Below are positions 36,008 to 46,461 of a DNA stretch of 64,000 nucleotides, one piece after another (the stretch's first letter is position 1; every line of letters begins with the position of its first letter). Position numbers and translations under genes: made by a program. This DNA comes from Thalassospira australica (GTDB lineage: Bacteria > Pseudomonadota > Alphaproteobacteria > Rhodospirillales > Thalassospiraceae), in contig NZ_JRJE01000020.1 of assembly GCF_000763295.1 (NCBI RefSeq), positions 62,001 through 126,000 on the forward strand, in the 5' to 3' direction. Under the pieces are notes generated by a model. That model was not told the origin of the DNA. It did not search any database and was given only the letters and a program-made list of their open reading frames with translations.

Positions 36008-36784
36008 CTAGAGCCTATTCCGATTAGGTTGCATCGCTTTTGCAAGGATGGCCATATCGTTCAAAACGATATCGGCTCCGGCATCATATAACCGTTGGCA
36101 GGCAACATCACGGTTATCGGCATAATGCCCGCCGCCAACGAACCCGATGCATTTCATCCCGGCAGCCACCGCAGCAGTAACACCGGCAACAGAATCCTCT
36201 ATGACGATAGCCTGTTTAGGCCGATATCCCATTTCACTGGCGGCATGTAAAAACAGGTCCGGGGCGGGTTTGCCATTCCTGACAAAATCAGCACTGTAAA
36301 TATGCCCGGTAAACCACGCGCCAAGACCAGTCACCTGCATTGTCTTTTCCAACCGTTCGACCGAACTGCTCGAAGAAATGCAAAACGCCGTGCCACGCAG
36401 CTTCAGCGCGGCAAGAACGTCTTCGATTCCGGCAATGCTCACCAAATCATGGTCATAGCGCACAAACAGTTTTTCGTAAAAATACGGTTTGAACGCATCT
36501 GTCATGTCCTTGCCGGTTTGACTTTGGATATAATCAATCGGTGCCGCGCTTGATCTGCCGGTAAAACGGTCCGATACATCCCTTAAGCTTAACGGTGCCC
36601 CAAAATGGGCAAGCACATCCGTCAATGTCGCCAACGAAATGGGTTCACTATCGACAAGAACACCGTCACAATCAAACAGGACGACATCACATCCCGCCAG
36701 CAAGCTGTGAACTTTTGATGGTGACGTCACTATCGCGGCTTTGGCATCATCGGTCGGGGTCTGGACATTATTTCCCTGGGCCAT
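36008..36784 (-). CDS. HAD superfamily sugar phosphatase/phosphomutase-like hydrolase
   Basis: A 258-residue cytoplasmic haloacid-dehalogenase-fold enzyme of the beta-phosphoglucomutase-like branch. Motif I is VVLFDCDGVLVDSE with the nucleophile Asp, motif II is the Ser in CISSSSSVERL, and motifs III/IV are GKPAPDLFLHAA and VIEDSVAGVTAAVAAG. The start is uncertain: ATG at 36784 is chosen, and 36805 or longer forms remain open. It is divergent from the pentulokinase gene, suggesting a sugar-phosphate substrate of the same pathway. The last codons lie in a repeat-like CTAGAGCCTATTCC sequence. Confidence 0.82.
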   Translation of the reverse strand: MAQGNNVQTPTDDAKAAIVTSPSKVHSLLAGCDVVLFDCDGVLVDSEPISLATLTDVLAHFGAPLSLRDVSDRFTGRSSAAPIDYIQSQTGKDMTDAFKPYFYEKLFVRYDHDLVSIAGIEDVLAALKLRGTAFCISSSSSVERLEKTMQVTGLGAWFTGHIYSADFVRNGKPAPDLFLHAASEMGYRPKQAIVIEDSVAGVTAAVAAGMKCIGFVGGGHYADNRDVACQRLYDAGADIVLNDMAILAKAMQPNRNRL

Positions 36785-36975
36785 GTTGAACCTGGCTTGT
36801 TTCATTTGTCTGATGAAGAAATCTATCGAAAGGTGTGTCTCAGCGTCAACTGAAATGAACATTTGACCAATATTTGAACTTTTGATCAAATTCAGCGCAT
36901 AAACCATAATTAAAAGATGATCGGCCAATCTGTTCTCAACCGAAATGGCCGAAAAATACGGAGGAAGCACCCATC

Positions 36976-38565
36976 ATGAATTCCCACCAAACCTGTTTTA
37001 TCGGGGTGGATGTTGGCACCGGAAGCGCGCGCGCAGGTGTGTTTGATGCCGATGGAAAACTGCTTGGCAGTGCGGCACATGCCATCGCAATGAACCGTCC
37101 CAAACCGGGTTTTGTTGAACAGGATTCGGAAAACATCTGGCAATCGGTTTGCCAATCGGTGCGCGATGCACTTGGCAAATCGGGCATCCCCGCACAACAG
37201 ATCGCGGCCATCGGGTTTGATGCCACCTGTTCGCTTGTTCTTCGCGATCAGGAAAACCGCCCGCTTGGCGTGACCCCGAATGGCGCGGACAATTGGGACG
37301 TGATCGTCTGGATGGATCACCGTGCCGTACGCGAAGCCGAAGAATGCACCGAAACCGGGTCGCGGGTTCTGGAATTCATCGGCGGGACCATGTCCCCGGA
37401 AATGGAAATCCCCAAACTGATGTGGCTGAAACGCCATCATCAAAGCGCGTGGCAGAAAATGGGCGCAGCTTACGATCTGGCTGATTTCCTGTCATTTCGC
37501 GCAACTGGCAGCCCGGCCCGGTCTTGCTGCACCATGACATGCAAATGGACCTACCTTGCCCATCAGGACACGCCGTGGGATCTGGACTTTTTGACCACAA
37601 TCGGCATGGAAGACTTATGTGACAAGATCAACATGCATGACAACGCCCTTGCGGTTGGGCAGCTGATTGGGTCCCTGTCCGAACAGGGGGCAATGGATTT
37701 GGGGTTGACCACTGATTGCGCCGTCGGCGCCGGATTAATTGATGCCCATGCCGGGGCATTGGGTACGCTGGGCGAATATCTTGATGGCAATCTTGATCAG
37801 CATTTTGCCATGATCGCCGGCACGTCGACCTGCCATATGGCCCTGTCAAAAACACCGCGCTTTATCAAGGGTGTCTGGGGCCCCTATCTCGGGGCGATTG
37901 CGCCGGGTCTTTGGCTCAACGAAGGGGGCCAATCGGCAACCGGTGCCTTGCTTGATCATGTTGTTGCCATGCATCCGTTTTCAAACGGCATGGGCCGGGA
38001 TGCCCACAAACTTGCCGGTGAAAAGCTGATGCCGATGATGGCCGAAAAGGCCGACCTTGCCCCGCGCCTGCATGTGTTACCTGATTTTCACGGTAACCGG
38101 TCCCCGCTTGCCGATCCCGAAGCCCTTGGTGTGATTTCCGGGCTGACTTTGGATCAAAGCGAAGACAGCTTTTTAAACCTGTATTGGGCAACGGCCTGCG
38201 CTATTGCCTATGGCACGCGCCACATCATCGATGCGATGAATGAAACCGGCTATGACATCACCCACATCCATCTGAGCGGCGGTCATACCGCATCTGATGT
38301 TCTGGTGAAACTGTATGCCGATGTTACCGGTTGCACGGTGGTGATGTCAGATTGCGAAGAACCTGTCTTGCTGGGCTCGGCCATGCTGGCGGCGGGGGCG
38401 CTTGATGCAACGGGCGGCCTTACAGGCGCGGCACGCAAGATGGCCGGCAAGGAAACCCATCATGCCCCCGATCTTGCAGCCAAGGCCGCACATGATCGGC
38501 GCTATACCATTTTCCATCAGATGCATGCCCACCGTCAGGCACTTGATTTAATGAGCAAATCCTAA
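36976..38565 (+). CDS. FGGY-family pentulose kinase (ribulokinase type)
   Basis: A 529-residue cytoplasmic sugar kinase phosphorylating a ketopentose with ATP. N-domain: FIGVDVGTGSARAGVFD (phosphate 1 loop), AAIGFDATCSLVL, and NWDVIVWMDHRAVREAEE. C-domain: AMIAGTSTCHMAL, HVLPDFHGNRSPLADPEALG, and HIHLSGGHTASDVLVKLYADV (in parts). This matches the FGGY/YDR109C-type D-ribulokinase group better than AraB. GGAGGAAG lies upstream of the ATG at 36976. It pairs divergently with a HAD phosphatase. Ribulose is likely, not proven. Confidence 0.85.
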   Translation: MNSHQTCFIGVDVGTGSARAGVFDADGKLLGSAAHAIAMNRPKPGFVEQDSENIWQSVCQSVRDALGKSGIPAQQIAAIGFDATCSLVLRDQENRPLGVTPNGADNWDVIVWMDHRAVREAEECTETGSRVLEFIGGTMSPEMEIPKLMWLKRHHQSAWQKMGAAYDLADFLSFRATGSPARSCCTMTCKWTYLAHQDTPWDLDFLTTIGMEDLCDKINMHDNALAVGQLIGSLSEQGAMDLGLTTDCAVGAGLIDAHAGALGTLGEYLDGNLDQHFAMIAGTSTCHMALSKTPRFIKGVWGPYLGAIAPGLWLNEGGQSATGALLDHVVAMHPFSNGMGRDAHKLAGEKLMPMMAEKADLAPRLHVLPDFHGNRSPLADPEALGVISGLTLDQSEDSFLNLYWATACAIAYGTRHIIDAMNETGYDITHIHLSGGHTASDVLVKLYADVTGCTVVMSDCEEPVLLGSAMLAAGALDATGGLTGAARKMAGKETHHAPDLAAKAAHDRRYTIFHQMHAHRQALDLMSKS

Positions 38566-38660
38566 GGTTGGCCCACATTTCCAACCCACATGGCCTGCCG
38601 TTCTCCGTCATGGCACTGTAGAAAAGGCGCTTGACGTCACTTTTGGATAGGGTCACAACA

Positions 38661-38690
38661 AAAGGGCCGATGCTTTTGCATCGGCCCTTT
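38661..38690. terminator. Terminator after the pentulokinase gene
   Basis: AAAGGGCCGATGC (38661-38673) pairs with GCATCGGCCCTTT (38678-38690) around a TTTT loop; pyrimidine-rich tail CTTTC follows. Confidence 0.88.
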
Positions 38691-38783
38691 CTTTCGCACG
38701 CGCAACGGCGGGGTCGGGGGATCATGCAGATTAGAGACTTACCTGTTAAGGTTCTCAGTCTGCACCGTCACGGCGCGATGCCC

Positions 38784-38821
38784 TTCAAGGCCAGCCCTTT
38801 TCAGGGCTGGCCTTGAATTTT
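38784..38821. terminator. Strong hairpin abutting the RND pump gene
   Basis: TTCAAGGCCAGCCC (38784-38797) pairs perfectly over 14 bp with 38804-38817, then TTTTATT on the plus strand. It is the second terminator-like hairpin in this convergent gap and lies directly after the RND stop codon. Confidence 0.8.
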
Positions 38822-41800
38822 ATTCCGCCGGATGTTCGTGGGTCGCCTTGACCTCGCCGCGTTTGGTGCGGCTTTTGGCAAAGGTGCCAACAATCAAGAC
38901 GAAGAACAGCGGCACAAAGAAGATCGCAAGCACGGTTGCGGCAATCATTCCGCCCAAAACGCCTGTCCCCACCGCCACACGGGCAGCGGCACCAGCGCCG
39001 GACGAAATCGCAAGCGGCACGACGCCAAGCGAAAACGCCATCGACGTCATGATGATCGGACGCAGACGCTGACGCGCCGCTTCGACGGTTGCCTCAAGCA
39101 ATCCCATGCCCTGATCGTAAAGTTCGCGGGCGAACTCGACAATCAGGATGGCGTTCTTGGCCGACAAACCGATTGTCGTCAGAATGGCGACCTGGAAGTA
39201 GACGTCATCAGGCAGACCGCGCAGCAAGGCCGCGATCACCGCCCCAAGAACACCAAGCGGGACAACCATCATGACCGAGATCGGAATGGCCCAGCTTTCA
39301 TAAAGCGCTGCCAGACACAGGAAGACGACAATCATGGACAGGGCATACAATGCCGGTCCCTGTTCGCCTGCTTCGCGTTCTTCATAGGACAGCCCCTGCC
39401 ATTCAAGGCCGACACCACCGGGAAGCTTGGCAACCAGTTCTTCCATTGCGTTCATTGCATCGCCCGATGCAACGCCCGGGGCAGCCGACCCCTGAATGTT
39501 AACCGATGACAGGCCGTTAAAGCGTTCCAGACGCGGCGACCCATAGTCCCATTCGGTCGTGGCGAATGCCGAAATCGGCACCATTTCGCCCATCCCGTTG
39601 CGGACATACCAGTAATCAAGGTCTTCAGGCATCATGCGGTACTTCGCATCCGACTGCATATAGACCTTTTTCACCCGGCCGTTTTCAATGAAGTCGTTGA
39701 CATAGCTCGATCCCCAGGCCGTCGCCAGAGTGCTGTTCACATCAGCCAGGCTAACATTGAGCGCACTGGCCTTTTCCTGATCGATATGGATGTTGAACTG
39801 CGGCATGTCATTGAGGCCATTCGGGCGCACACCAACAAGACGCGGGTCCTGTCCAGCCATGCCCAAAAGCTGGTTACGGGCTGCGATAAGTGCATCGTGG
39901 CCGTTGCCACCTCGGTCAACCAGTTGCAGGTCAAAACCGTTTGCCGTTCCCAGCTCCACAATCGCAGGCGGGGCAAAGGCAAAGATCATGGCTTCGCGGA
40001 TTTGGGCAAAGGCGCCATAAGCACGCCCGATCACCGCGCTTACCGACTGATCCGGACGGGTACGTTCCGACCAATCTTTCAGATTGATAAAGGCAATACC
40101 CGCATTCTGACCGCTCCCGGCAAAGGAGAAGCCGGCAACCGTAAACAGGCCATTGACGTTTTCTTTCTCGTTGGTCAGGAAGTGATTTTCCATTTCCTTG
40201 AGAACCTCGACCGTGCGCTCCTGTGACGCGCCTGCCGGAAGCTGAACCATCGAGAACATGATGCCCTGGTCTTCATCTGGCAGGAACGATCCCGGCAAAC
40301 GGATGAACAAGGCCGCCAGACCGCCGACAAGGATCACATAGACGAACAAATAACGCCATTTGCGATGCACAACATGGTCGACACTGCCCTGATAGAACTG
40401 GTTGGTTCGATCAAAGCCACGGTTAAACCAGCCAAACGGGCCCTTTTTGGCACTCGGATCGGTGTGCGACGGTTTAAGCATGGTCGCGCAAAGTGCCGGT
40501 GTCAGGACAATCGCCACCACAACCGAAAGCGCCATGGCCGACACAATCGTGATCGAGAACTGGCGATAAATCGCCCCCGTCGATCCGGCAAAGAAGGCCA
40601 TCGGCACAAACACCGCCGAAAGAACCAGCGCAATACCGATCAGCGCCCCGGTAATCTGGCCCATGGATTTCCGCGTTGCTTCGCGCGGCGGAAGACCATC
40701 TTCGTGCATCACGCGTTCAACGTTTTCGACAACAACGATCGCGTCATCCACCAGAAGGCCGATGGCAAGAACCATGGCGAACATGGTCAGGGTGTTGATC
40801 GAATAGCCGAACGCCGCAAGAATCCCGAACGTTCCAAGCAAAACCACCGGCACCGCAATCGTCGGGATCAGGGTCGCTCGCCAGTTCTGCAAGAACAGGA
40901 ACATCACAAGGAAGACAAGGCCGATCGCCTCAAACAGGGTATGCACAACCGATTCAATCGAAACCTCGACAAACGGTGTGGTGTCATACGGATAGACAAC
41001 TTCAACACCTTGCGGGAAGAAGGGCTGCAATTCCGCCAGACGGGCCTTTACGGCCTCGGCGGTATCAAGCGCATTCGCACCGGTCGCAAGGTTGATACCG
41101 ATACCTGTCGCCGATTGCGCATTGTAACGCGCAACGACTTCATAGCTTTCACCACCGATTTCGATACGAGCCACATCACCAAGACGGACTTGCGATCCGT
41201 CTGTCTGGACCTTCAGCAAAATATTGGCGAATTCATCGACCGTTTGCAGTTTGCTCTGGGCGGTGATGGTTGCGTTGATCTGCTGCCCCGGAACCGACGG
41301 CGCACCACCGATTTGACCGGCAGTAACTTCTGTATTCTGCGCCTGAATGGCAGAACTGACATCGGTTACGGTCATGTTGTAGGACAGCATTTTGTGCGGA
41401 TCGAGCCAGATGCGCATCGCATGCTGCGCACCAAACACCTGCACCGAACCGACACCATTCACACGCGCGAGCGGGTCTTCAACCGTCGACACGACAAAGT
41501 CCGAAAGATCTTCGGCATTCATCGAACCGTCCGAAGACACAAAACCGACCACCATCAGGAATGACCCTGATGATTTGCTGACGTTGACGCCTTGCTGCTG
41601 CACTTCAGTCGGAAGTGACGACATGGCTGCCTGCAGCTTGTTTTGCACCTGAACCTGCGCAATGTCAGGATCAGCTTCGGGCTCAAAGGTCAAGGTAATC
41701 GATGCCTGGCCGTTTGCCGACGAATTCGACGACATATAGCGCAGATAGTCCAGGCCATTCATTTCCTGTTCGATAACCTGGGTTACCGTGTTTTCAACAG

Positions 41801-41966
41801 TTTTGGCCGACGCACCGGGATAGCTTGCCTCAATCTGCACCGATGGCGGTGCAATCGATGGATACTGTTCGATTGGCAACTGCCAAAGCGAAAGTCCCCC
41901 CGCCAACATAATCACCAGGGCAATAACCCAAGCGAATACCGGGCGATCAATAAAGAATTTTGCCAT
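38820..41966 (-). CDS. RND multidrug efflux permease (AcrB/MexB family)
   Basis: Inner-membrane proton-driven drug exporter of 1048 residues, the usual length of the HAE1 group. It opens [21 protein letters not shown], has the proton-relay acids in [20 protein letters not shown] (two adjacent Asp), 12 helices in two repeats, and two large periplasmic domains. The second-half equivalent is [19 protein letters not shown]. The start lies 11 bp after the adaptor gene. Together they form a tripartite pump; the outer-membrane channel is not encoded here. Regulated by the divergent TetR protein, by context. Confidence 0.95.
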   Translation of the reverse strand: MAKFFIDRPVFAWVIALVIMLAGGLSLWQLPIEQYPSIAPPSVQIEASYPGASAKTVENTVTQVIEQEMNGLDYLRYMSSNSSANGQASITLTFEPEADPDIAQVQVQNKLQAAMSSLPTEVQQQGVNVSKSSGSFLMVVGFVSSDGSMNAEDLSDFVVSTVEDPLARVNGVGSVQVFGAQHAMRIWLDPHKMLSYNMTVTDVSSAIQAQNTEVTAGQIGGAPSVPGQQINATITAQSKLQTVDEFANILLKVQTDGSQVRLGDVARIEIGGESYEVVARYNAQSATGIGINLATGANALDTAEAVKARLAELQPFFPQGVEVVYPYDTTPFVEVSIESVVHTLFEAIGLVFLVMFLFLQNWRATLIPTIAVPVVLLGTFGILAAFGYSINTLTMFAMVLAIGLLVDDAIVVVENVERVMHEDGLPPREATRKSMGQITGALIGIALVLSAVFVPMAFFAGSTGAIYRQFSITIVSAMALSVVVAIVLTPALCATMLKPSHTDPSAKKGPFGWFNRGFDRTNQFYQGSVDHVVHRKWRYLFVYVILVGGLAALFIRLPGSFLPDEDQGIMFSMVQLPAGASQERTVEVLKEMENHFLTNEKENVNGLFTVAGFSFAGSGQNAGIAFINLKDWSERTRPDQSVSAVIGRAYGAFAQIREAMIFAFAPPAIVELGTANGFDLQLVDRGGNGHDALIAARNQLLGMAGQDPRLVGVRPNGLNDMPQFNIHIDQEKASALNVSLADVNSTLATAWGSSYVNDFIENGRVKKVYMQSDAKYRMMPEDLDYWYVRNGMGEMVPISAFATTEWDYGSPRLERFNGLSSVNIQGSAAPGVASGDAMNAMEELVAKLPGGVGLEWQGLSYEEREAGEQGPALYALSMIVVFLCLAALYESWAIPISVMMVVPLGVLGAVIAALLRGLPDDVYFQVAILTTIGLSAKNAILIVEFARELYDQGMGLLEATVEAARQRLRPIIMTSMAFSLGVVPLAISSGAGAAARVAVGTGVLGGMIAATVLAIFFVPLFFVLIVGTFAKSRTKRGEVKATHEHPAE

Positions 41967-41977
41967 TGAATAAACCC

Positions 41978-43144
41978 TTATTCGGCGGCTTTGGCAGCTT
42001 CAAGCGGCTGAGGCGTAACAGACGCCCCCGGCGCGATACGCTGAATGCCATCAACAATCAGTTGATCGCCTTCCGCAACACCCGCGGTTACCAACCAGTC
42101 CTGACCCTGCGATTGTTCGATTGTCAGATCCTTGGACACGACCTTGCCGTCTGCTGCGACATAGGCATATGCCGTACCATCAGGGCGGCGCATGACCGCT
42201 TTTTGCGGCACAAGGAACGCGTCTTCGATACGTCCCTGACGGACTTCACCTCGGACAAACATGCCCGGCAGAAGGGTTCCGTCCGGGTTCGGGAAGACAG
42301 CGCGCAACCTTACCGTGCCGGTGGTTTCATTCACCGTCACGTCGGAAAACTGCAATGTCCCCTTATGCGGATATTCCGCCCCAGTCGCATCAATGATCAG
42401 GGATACTTCAATCTGGCCCTGCTCGACCCCCTTGATACGGCCGTTCTTGATCGCTTCTTTGATCTTGAGCAAACGGCCACCGGCCTGCGTCACATCAACA
42501 TAGATCGGATCAAGCTGGGTAATCGTCGTCAGTTTTGCCGACTGATTGGTTGTCACCAACGCACCTTCGGAATAATCCGACGATCCAATCTGTCCGGCAA
42601 TCGGTGCCGTTACGGTCGTATAGGCCAGATCAATGCGCGCCTGCTCAAGTTCGGCACGGGCTGCAGCAACCGCTGCCTTGCCCTGTGCTTCGGCGGCAAC
42701 CGCGTCATCATAGGTCTGCTGGCTGACCGCTTGTGATTTGATCAGCGGGTCATAACGCTTGCGCGTCTTGGTCGCCTGATCAAGGATCGCACGCTGGCGC
42801 GAAAGTTCGGCCTGCGCGGCATCAACACGCGCCAGATAAACTTCCTGATCAATCATATAAAGCTGCTGACCGGCCTCAACGAACCCACCTTCGGTGAAGT
42901 TGCGTTCCTTGATGATGCCATCGACCTGCGGGCGGATATCGGCCATTCGATAGGCGACAGTACGGCCCGGCATCTCTTCGACAAGGGGAACGGTCTGCGC
43001 TTTGAGCTCAACGGTGCTGACCGGGGTTGCCTGTGGCTGTTGCTGTGCGCCTGCCTGCTGACCGGCGCCATCATTCTGCTCGCTGCAGGCTGCTACCATC
43101 ACCACGAGCGCTGCCATACCAGCAATTTTCAAACAAGATCGCAT
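41978..43144 (-). CDS. RND efflux periplasmic adaptor (AcrA/MexA family lipoprotein)
   Basis: Membrane-fusion protein of 388 residues joining the RND permease to an outer-membrane channel. The lipobox VAAC puts Cys20 as the lipidated residue. Then come a beta-barrel/lipoyl half ([20 protein letters not shown]), a long coiled-coil hairpin rich in Ala/Gln/Arg (about 100-165), the second lipoyl half ([20 protein letters not shown]) and a membrane-proximal domain. Start choice: ATG at 43144, or a TTG at 43150 with AAGGAA seven bases before it. First gene of the pump operon. Confidence 0.92.
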   Translation of the reverse strand: MRSCLKIAGMAALVVMVAACSEQNDGAGQQAGAQQQPQATPVSTVELKAQTVPLVEEMPGRTVAYRMADIRPQVDGIIKERNFTEGGFVEAGQQLYMIDQEVYLARVDAAQAELSRQRAILDQATKTRKRYDPLIKSQAVSQQTYDDAVAAEAQGKAAVAAARAELEQARIDLAYTTVTAPIAGQIGSSDYSEGALVTTNQSAKLTTITQLDPIYVDVTQAGGRLLKIKEAIKNGRIKGVEQGQIEVSLIIDATGAEYPHKGTLQFSDVTVNETTGTVRLRAVFPNPDGTLLPGMFVRGEVRQGRIEDAFLVPQKAVMRRPDGTAYAYVAADGKVVSKDLTIEQSQGQDWLVTAGVAEGDQLIVDGIQRIAPGASVTPQPLEAAKAAE

Positions 43145-43213
43145 GGACAAAATGCTTATTCCTTCTAAGTCCGGGCAAGGCAGATGAATGCGCTTTGCCA
43201 TTGCATTTACAAA

Positions 43214-43246
43214 TACTGTACGGTACAGTACACATTGTGCACTGCA
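43214..43246. promoter_or_regulatory. TetR operator candidate of the efflux operon
   Basis: TACTGTAC-G-GTACAGTA (43214-43230) is a perfect 8-1-8 palindrome in the gap between the adaptor and TetR genes. A second repeat GTGCA-C-TGCAC (43236-43246) follows. Both overlap the region where the divergent promoters should lie. Confidence 0.75.
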
Positions 43247-43280
43247 CGATCAAGAGCCAAAAACAACCGAAACAAGATTA

Positions 43281-43949
43281 ATGAGCCACACGTCAGAAAA
43301 GCACGAAACACAGTCATCTCGCAGGTCGGCAAGACGCCGCGCCATGATGGATGCTGCCTGGACACTCATTCTTGAAAAAGGGTTCTCAGGCCTGACACTG
43401 AATGACGTTATTTCCCGATCGGGTGGCTCGCGCACAACGCTCTACGAAGCATTCGGCGGAAAAGACGGCCTTTTTGAAGCCGTTATGATGGAACGATGCA
43501 TGGAGTTTTCCGCGGAATTGCATATTTCGCTGGAAACCGATCTCCCTCCTCGTGATGCCCTGACGGACTTCGGCACGAAACTGGCCAAAAAGATTGTAAC
43601 CGAGGAAGTATCACGCTTCACCCAAATTCTGTACTCCGAAGGCCAGCACTTTCTACCCCTGATCGAAAAATTCTTTGAAATCGGCCCGGACAGCACGCGC
43701 AAACATCTGTCAGATTACCTTTCGCGCCAGCAAAAACTTGGTCGCATCACAATCGACAACCCCGATCATGCCGCAGAAATCTTCGAAGCAATGGTGATTG
43801 GCGATTGGCAATCGCGCCTCATGAAACACAACCCCCGCCCCCCGATGACGAATGAACAGATCGAACAAAGGGTGTCGTGCGCCGTCGATATTTTCCTGTG
43901 CGGTCTGACAACATCTGACCATCGCGACACAGTCGGATGTGGCAGTTAA
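43281..43949 (+). CDS. TetR-family repressor, divergent from the efflux genes
   Basis: A 222-residue regulator. The helix-turn-helix is at about residues 35-65 (LTLNDVISRSGGSRTTLYEAFGGKDGLF, read in parts). The C-terminal ligand domain resembles the AcrR C-terminal TetR_C group (LAKKIVTEEVSRFTQILYSEGQ). The ATG at 43281 is chosen; an in-frame start 31 codons upstream would run through the operator. It probably represses both itself and the pump by binding the 43214 palindrome. Confidence 0.87.
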   Translation: MSHTSEKHETQSSRRSARRRAMMDAAWTLILEKGFSGLTLNDVISRSGGSRTTLYEAFGGKDGLFEAVMMERCMEFSAELHISLETDLPPRDALTDFGTKLAKKIVTEEVSRFTQILYSEGQHFLPLIEKFFEIGPDSTRKHLSDYLSRQQKLGRITIDNPDHAAEIFEAMVIGDWQSRLMKHNPRPPMTNEQIEQRVSCAVDIFLCGLTTSDHRDTVGCGS

Positions 43950-44004
43950 GGTCAGCCATTACTCCCTTGTTTGTGATTGTCGTCAGGCACTTGTAGCCCA
44001 CCCC

Positions 44005-44026
44005 TCCTGACAGCATCCTGTCAGGA
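44005..44026 (+). terminator. Hairpin after the TetR gene
   Basis: TCCTGACAG-CATC-CTGTCAGGA is a perfect 9-bp stem with a 4-base loop, followed by CCATTTT. It lies 56 bp after the TetR stop and has only a weak T run. Confidence 0.55.
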
Positions 44027-44156
44027 CCATTTTGCCGCGATCCGGATCACGATAAGTTTTGCCCTATCATCACCAAAATTGGGCTACACATTAAGAAGTG
44101 TTCCAAACAGATTTGCGCGTAACAGATGCGCTGCACCATTTATGGGGAATCACTTT

Positions 44157-45320
44157 ATGGGCCTGCGTCTTCCATTCATTCATGCCGGGTTTTGTGCGCT
44201 TTCGATGTTTGTCGCAAGCCAGCCTGCCCATGCCATTTCTGTTGATGATGCCCGCACGGCTGTTGACGCGATCCTGATGCAATCGGGCATTTCCGCGACC
44301 GAAGTTGACGCCCGCCCAATTGATGGCAATGCGGTCGAACTGGTCTATGACGCCATTTCCCTTGATCTTAGCGGTTATGCCAATCCCCGCGAACTGGTGA
44401 TGGATGATGTGCTTGTCACCGTGCGCGATACGGACAATGCCGATCAGATTGATCTTGACGTCAAACTGCCTGAACGGGCCCGCATGGAGGCGGAAAAAAC
44501 CAGCGACCAGCGCGACCTGACCCTGCGCAACGCCGGCGGCTATCTGCGCTGGAACACTGCGCGAAACGTCCCGGTGACCTTTGATGGCTTTGCCGATTTT
44601 CTGGTTGGCGAAGAACCGGTCACCCGCAAGATCTGGATGATGAATGGCCTGATCGTGCAATGGTTGCCCGAACTGGCCCGCATTGCCTGGCAAGGGGCGG
44701 AATGGACCGGCCCAAACCGCGAAAAGCGCGGATCAATCAAATCGGCAAGCTTTACGCTCTATCCCGGCCAGGATGGCGAAACCCATCTTGATTACGCCCA
44801 TGACGGGTTATGGCTGCCCAGCCTGTTTCAGCCGCGCACCGTGCGGGTCAAAACCAGCAGCGATGGCCTGCCCTGGTCTGATGCCCAGCCGATCATTGAA
44901 AAAGGGTTTCATGACATCCTGACGGGCACCGCCCCGCGTTTTGCCCGCCGCCAGATTGGCGATGCACTTTGGAAAAAGGCCGCCCAAAACGGCGCACCGG
45001 TCAAGGTGGATGAATTTTATGTCGAATCCCGCGGGCTGGAAGCCTTGGGAAGCGGTGAATTCATCGCCCAGGCTGCGGCACGATATGGCTTTACCGGCGA
45101 TTTTGATTTCAAACTTCTGGGCCAGGATAAACTGGTGGACCTTCTGGGCACCCCTGAAAGCCCGACCCTTCTGGGGGCGCTTGTGCCCTTTGCCGTCGAC
45201 GGCCTTGCCGCCGGACGCCCCGGCCCACAGGGCACCACCGAATATGATGGCCAATTGCTGCCCGATGGCCGAGTTGTGGTCAATGGCCTTACCGTCTTTC
45301 GCACTGCAGATGGCAGCTAG
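44157..45320 (+). CDS. Conserved periplasmic protein of unknown function
   Basis: A 387-residue exported protein; the signal peptide ends near QPAHA. The ATG at 44157 has GGGGAA eight bases upstream; an ATG five codons earlier is possible. The mature chain alternates short beta-like stretches (NAVELVYDAISLDL, DVLVTVRDTDNADQIDLDVKLP) without enzyme motifs, resembling large alphaproteobacterial proteins that sample beta-rich lipid-binding folds such as DUF2125. I do not recognise it with certainty. A VOC gene starts 2 bp after its stop, so the two are co-transcribed. Confidence 0.72.
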   Translation: MGLRLPFIHAGFCALSMFVASQPAHAISVDDARTAVDAILMQSGISATEVDARPIDGNAVELVYDAISLDLSGYANPRELVMDDVLVTVRDTDNADQIDLDVKLPERARMEAEKTSDQRDLTLRNAGGYLRWNTARNVPVTFDGFADFLVGEEPVTRKIWMMNGLIVQWLPELARIAWQGAEWTGPNREKRGSIKSASFTLYPGQDGETHLDYAHDGLWLPSLFQPRTVRVKTSSDGLPWSDAQPIIEKGFHDILTGTAPRFARRQIGDALWKKAAQNGAPVKVDEFYVESRGLEALGSGEFIAQAAARYGFTGDFDFKLLGQDKLVDLLGTPESPTLLGALVPFAVDGLAAGRPGPQGTTEYDGQLLPDGRVVVNGLTVFRTADGS

Positions 45321-45322
45321 GC

Positions 45323-45706
45323 ATGATCAATCACGCAACGCCATCGTGCAGCCGGGTTGTCATCTACACCAAAAAACCTGAAGACGTCGCGCAGTTTTAT
45401 GCCGAGCTGTTTGGTTATCGCGTCATCACCAAGGACGGTGATCGCATCATCGAACTGCGCCCGCCAAACGGCGGACTGATCCTGATGCTTCATGCCGCAG
45501 GCAAGGGCCAGAAACAAGGCCAGTCTCTGGTCAAACTGGTGTTTGACGTTAAGGATGTCGAGTTTTTCCGCCAGAAATTGATCGAACAGGGACTTGCGAT
45601 TGGCCCCGTGCATCAGGCAGACGGCTATCAGTTTGCCAATTTCAGGGATCCATCAGGCAATCCGGTTTCGATTTCCAGCCGCGCATTCGTTTCCGACGGG
45701 CCTTAG
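45323..45706 (+). CDS. VOC (glyoxalase/bleomycin-resistance fold) family protein
   Basis: A 127-residue two-repeat VOC protein. It shows the typical pattern VVIYTKKPEDVAQFYAELFGY at the start, LILMLHAAG in the middle and YQFANFRDPSGNPVSI at the end. It lacks the full set of glyoxalase I metal residues, so the reaction is unknown. Translated from an ATG 2 bp behind the upstream stop. Confidence 0.85.
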   Translation: MINHATPSCSRVVIYTKKPEDVAQFYAELFGYRVITKDGDRIIELRPPNGGLILMLHAAGKGQKQGQSLVKLVFDVKDVEFFRQKLIEQGLAIGPVHQADGYQFANFRDPSGNPVSISSRAFVSDGP

Positions 45707-45949
45707 CGGCGCTGGCGGCGCTGGCCTCACCCAACCTGCCCCGACCTAAAAACGGTTGCTATCGACCCCTGGCAGTTTTGTTTCTGGCTTATGGTAAGGA
45801 CATGGCCTCCATAACGCACACCAGAACCGACTGAAACCCCACGGCGCAGGGCATCTGATTTGCGGCCGTTTTCGCCTTAGGAAATTCGTTACTTTGCGCG
45901 GTTAAACTGACCTCAGATCAACAAAAACAACCGCCTTGGGGAGCCCACC

Positions 45950-46336
45950 ATGCAGAAAACCAGCCTTGTCATTCTTGTGACCGGCGTTGTTGCCGCCGGC
46001 ATGTGGGGCATTGGCGACTATATGGCGCACAAGGGCGAGGTCTATGGTGATGTTGAACGCGGGCAATCGATTGCCGAACAGACCTGCTTGCAATGCCATA
46101 CCAAATTCGAAGGCGATCCCCTGCCCGATCCGAACGTGACCAGCGCCCCGGCCCTTGCCAGTTTCGGGCAACGCTGGCCGCTTGAAAACCTTGAAGAAGC
46201 ACTGGCCGAGGGCATCACGGTTTCACATGACAACATGACTATGCCGGAATTTTCCTTCACCCCGGAAAACATTGCCGATTTATTGTCTTATATGGAAACC
46301 CTGACCCGCGAAGCGAATGCAAATAACGGGCAATAA
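45950..46336 (+). CDS. Small membrane-anchored or secreted c-type cytochrome
   Basis: A 128-residue monohaem cytochrome c. An N-terminal hydrophobic segment (about 5-22) acts as signal or anchor. The haem motif is CLQCH (Cys46, Cys49, His50) and the sixth ligand is probably a Met in NMTMPEF. EVYGDVERGQSIAEQTC and the closing FTPENIADLLSYMETL are standard class I features. GGGGAG lies before the ATG at 45950. No oxidase or reductase genes are next to it, so its redox partner is unknown. Confidence 0.9.
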   Translation: MQKTSLVILVTGVVAAGMWGIGDYMAHKGEVYGDVERGQSIAEQTCLQCHTKFEGDPLPDPNVTSAPALASFGQRWPLENLEEALAEGITVSHDNMTMPEFSFTPENIADLLSYMETLTREANANNGQ

Positions 46337-46461
46337 TTCCGCTTGGCGTTAAAGTCGCCGCAAAAATCGCAAAAAATACATTTCAAGGAACTTATGCAAC
46401 CCTAGAAATGCACCAGGGACACGCCATATACACCACACCAGTATGTGTATGGGGCACGTCA

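Noticed and set aside
40365-41564. Large plus-strand open frame opposite the RND permease
   Set aside because: Antisense shadow of a full-length AcrB-type gene, rich in Arg/His as such shadows are.
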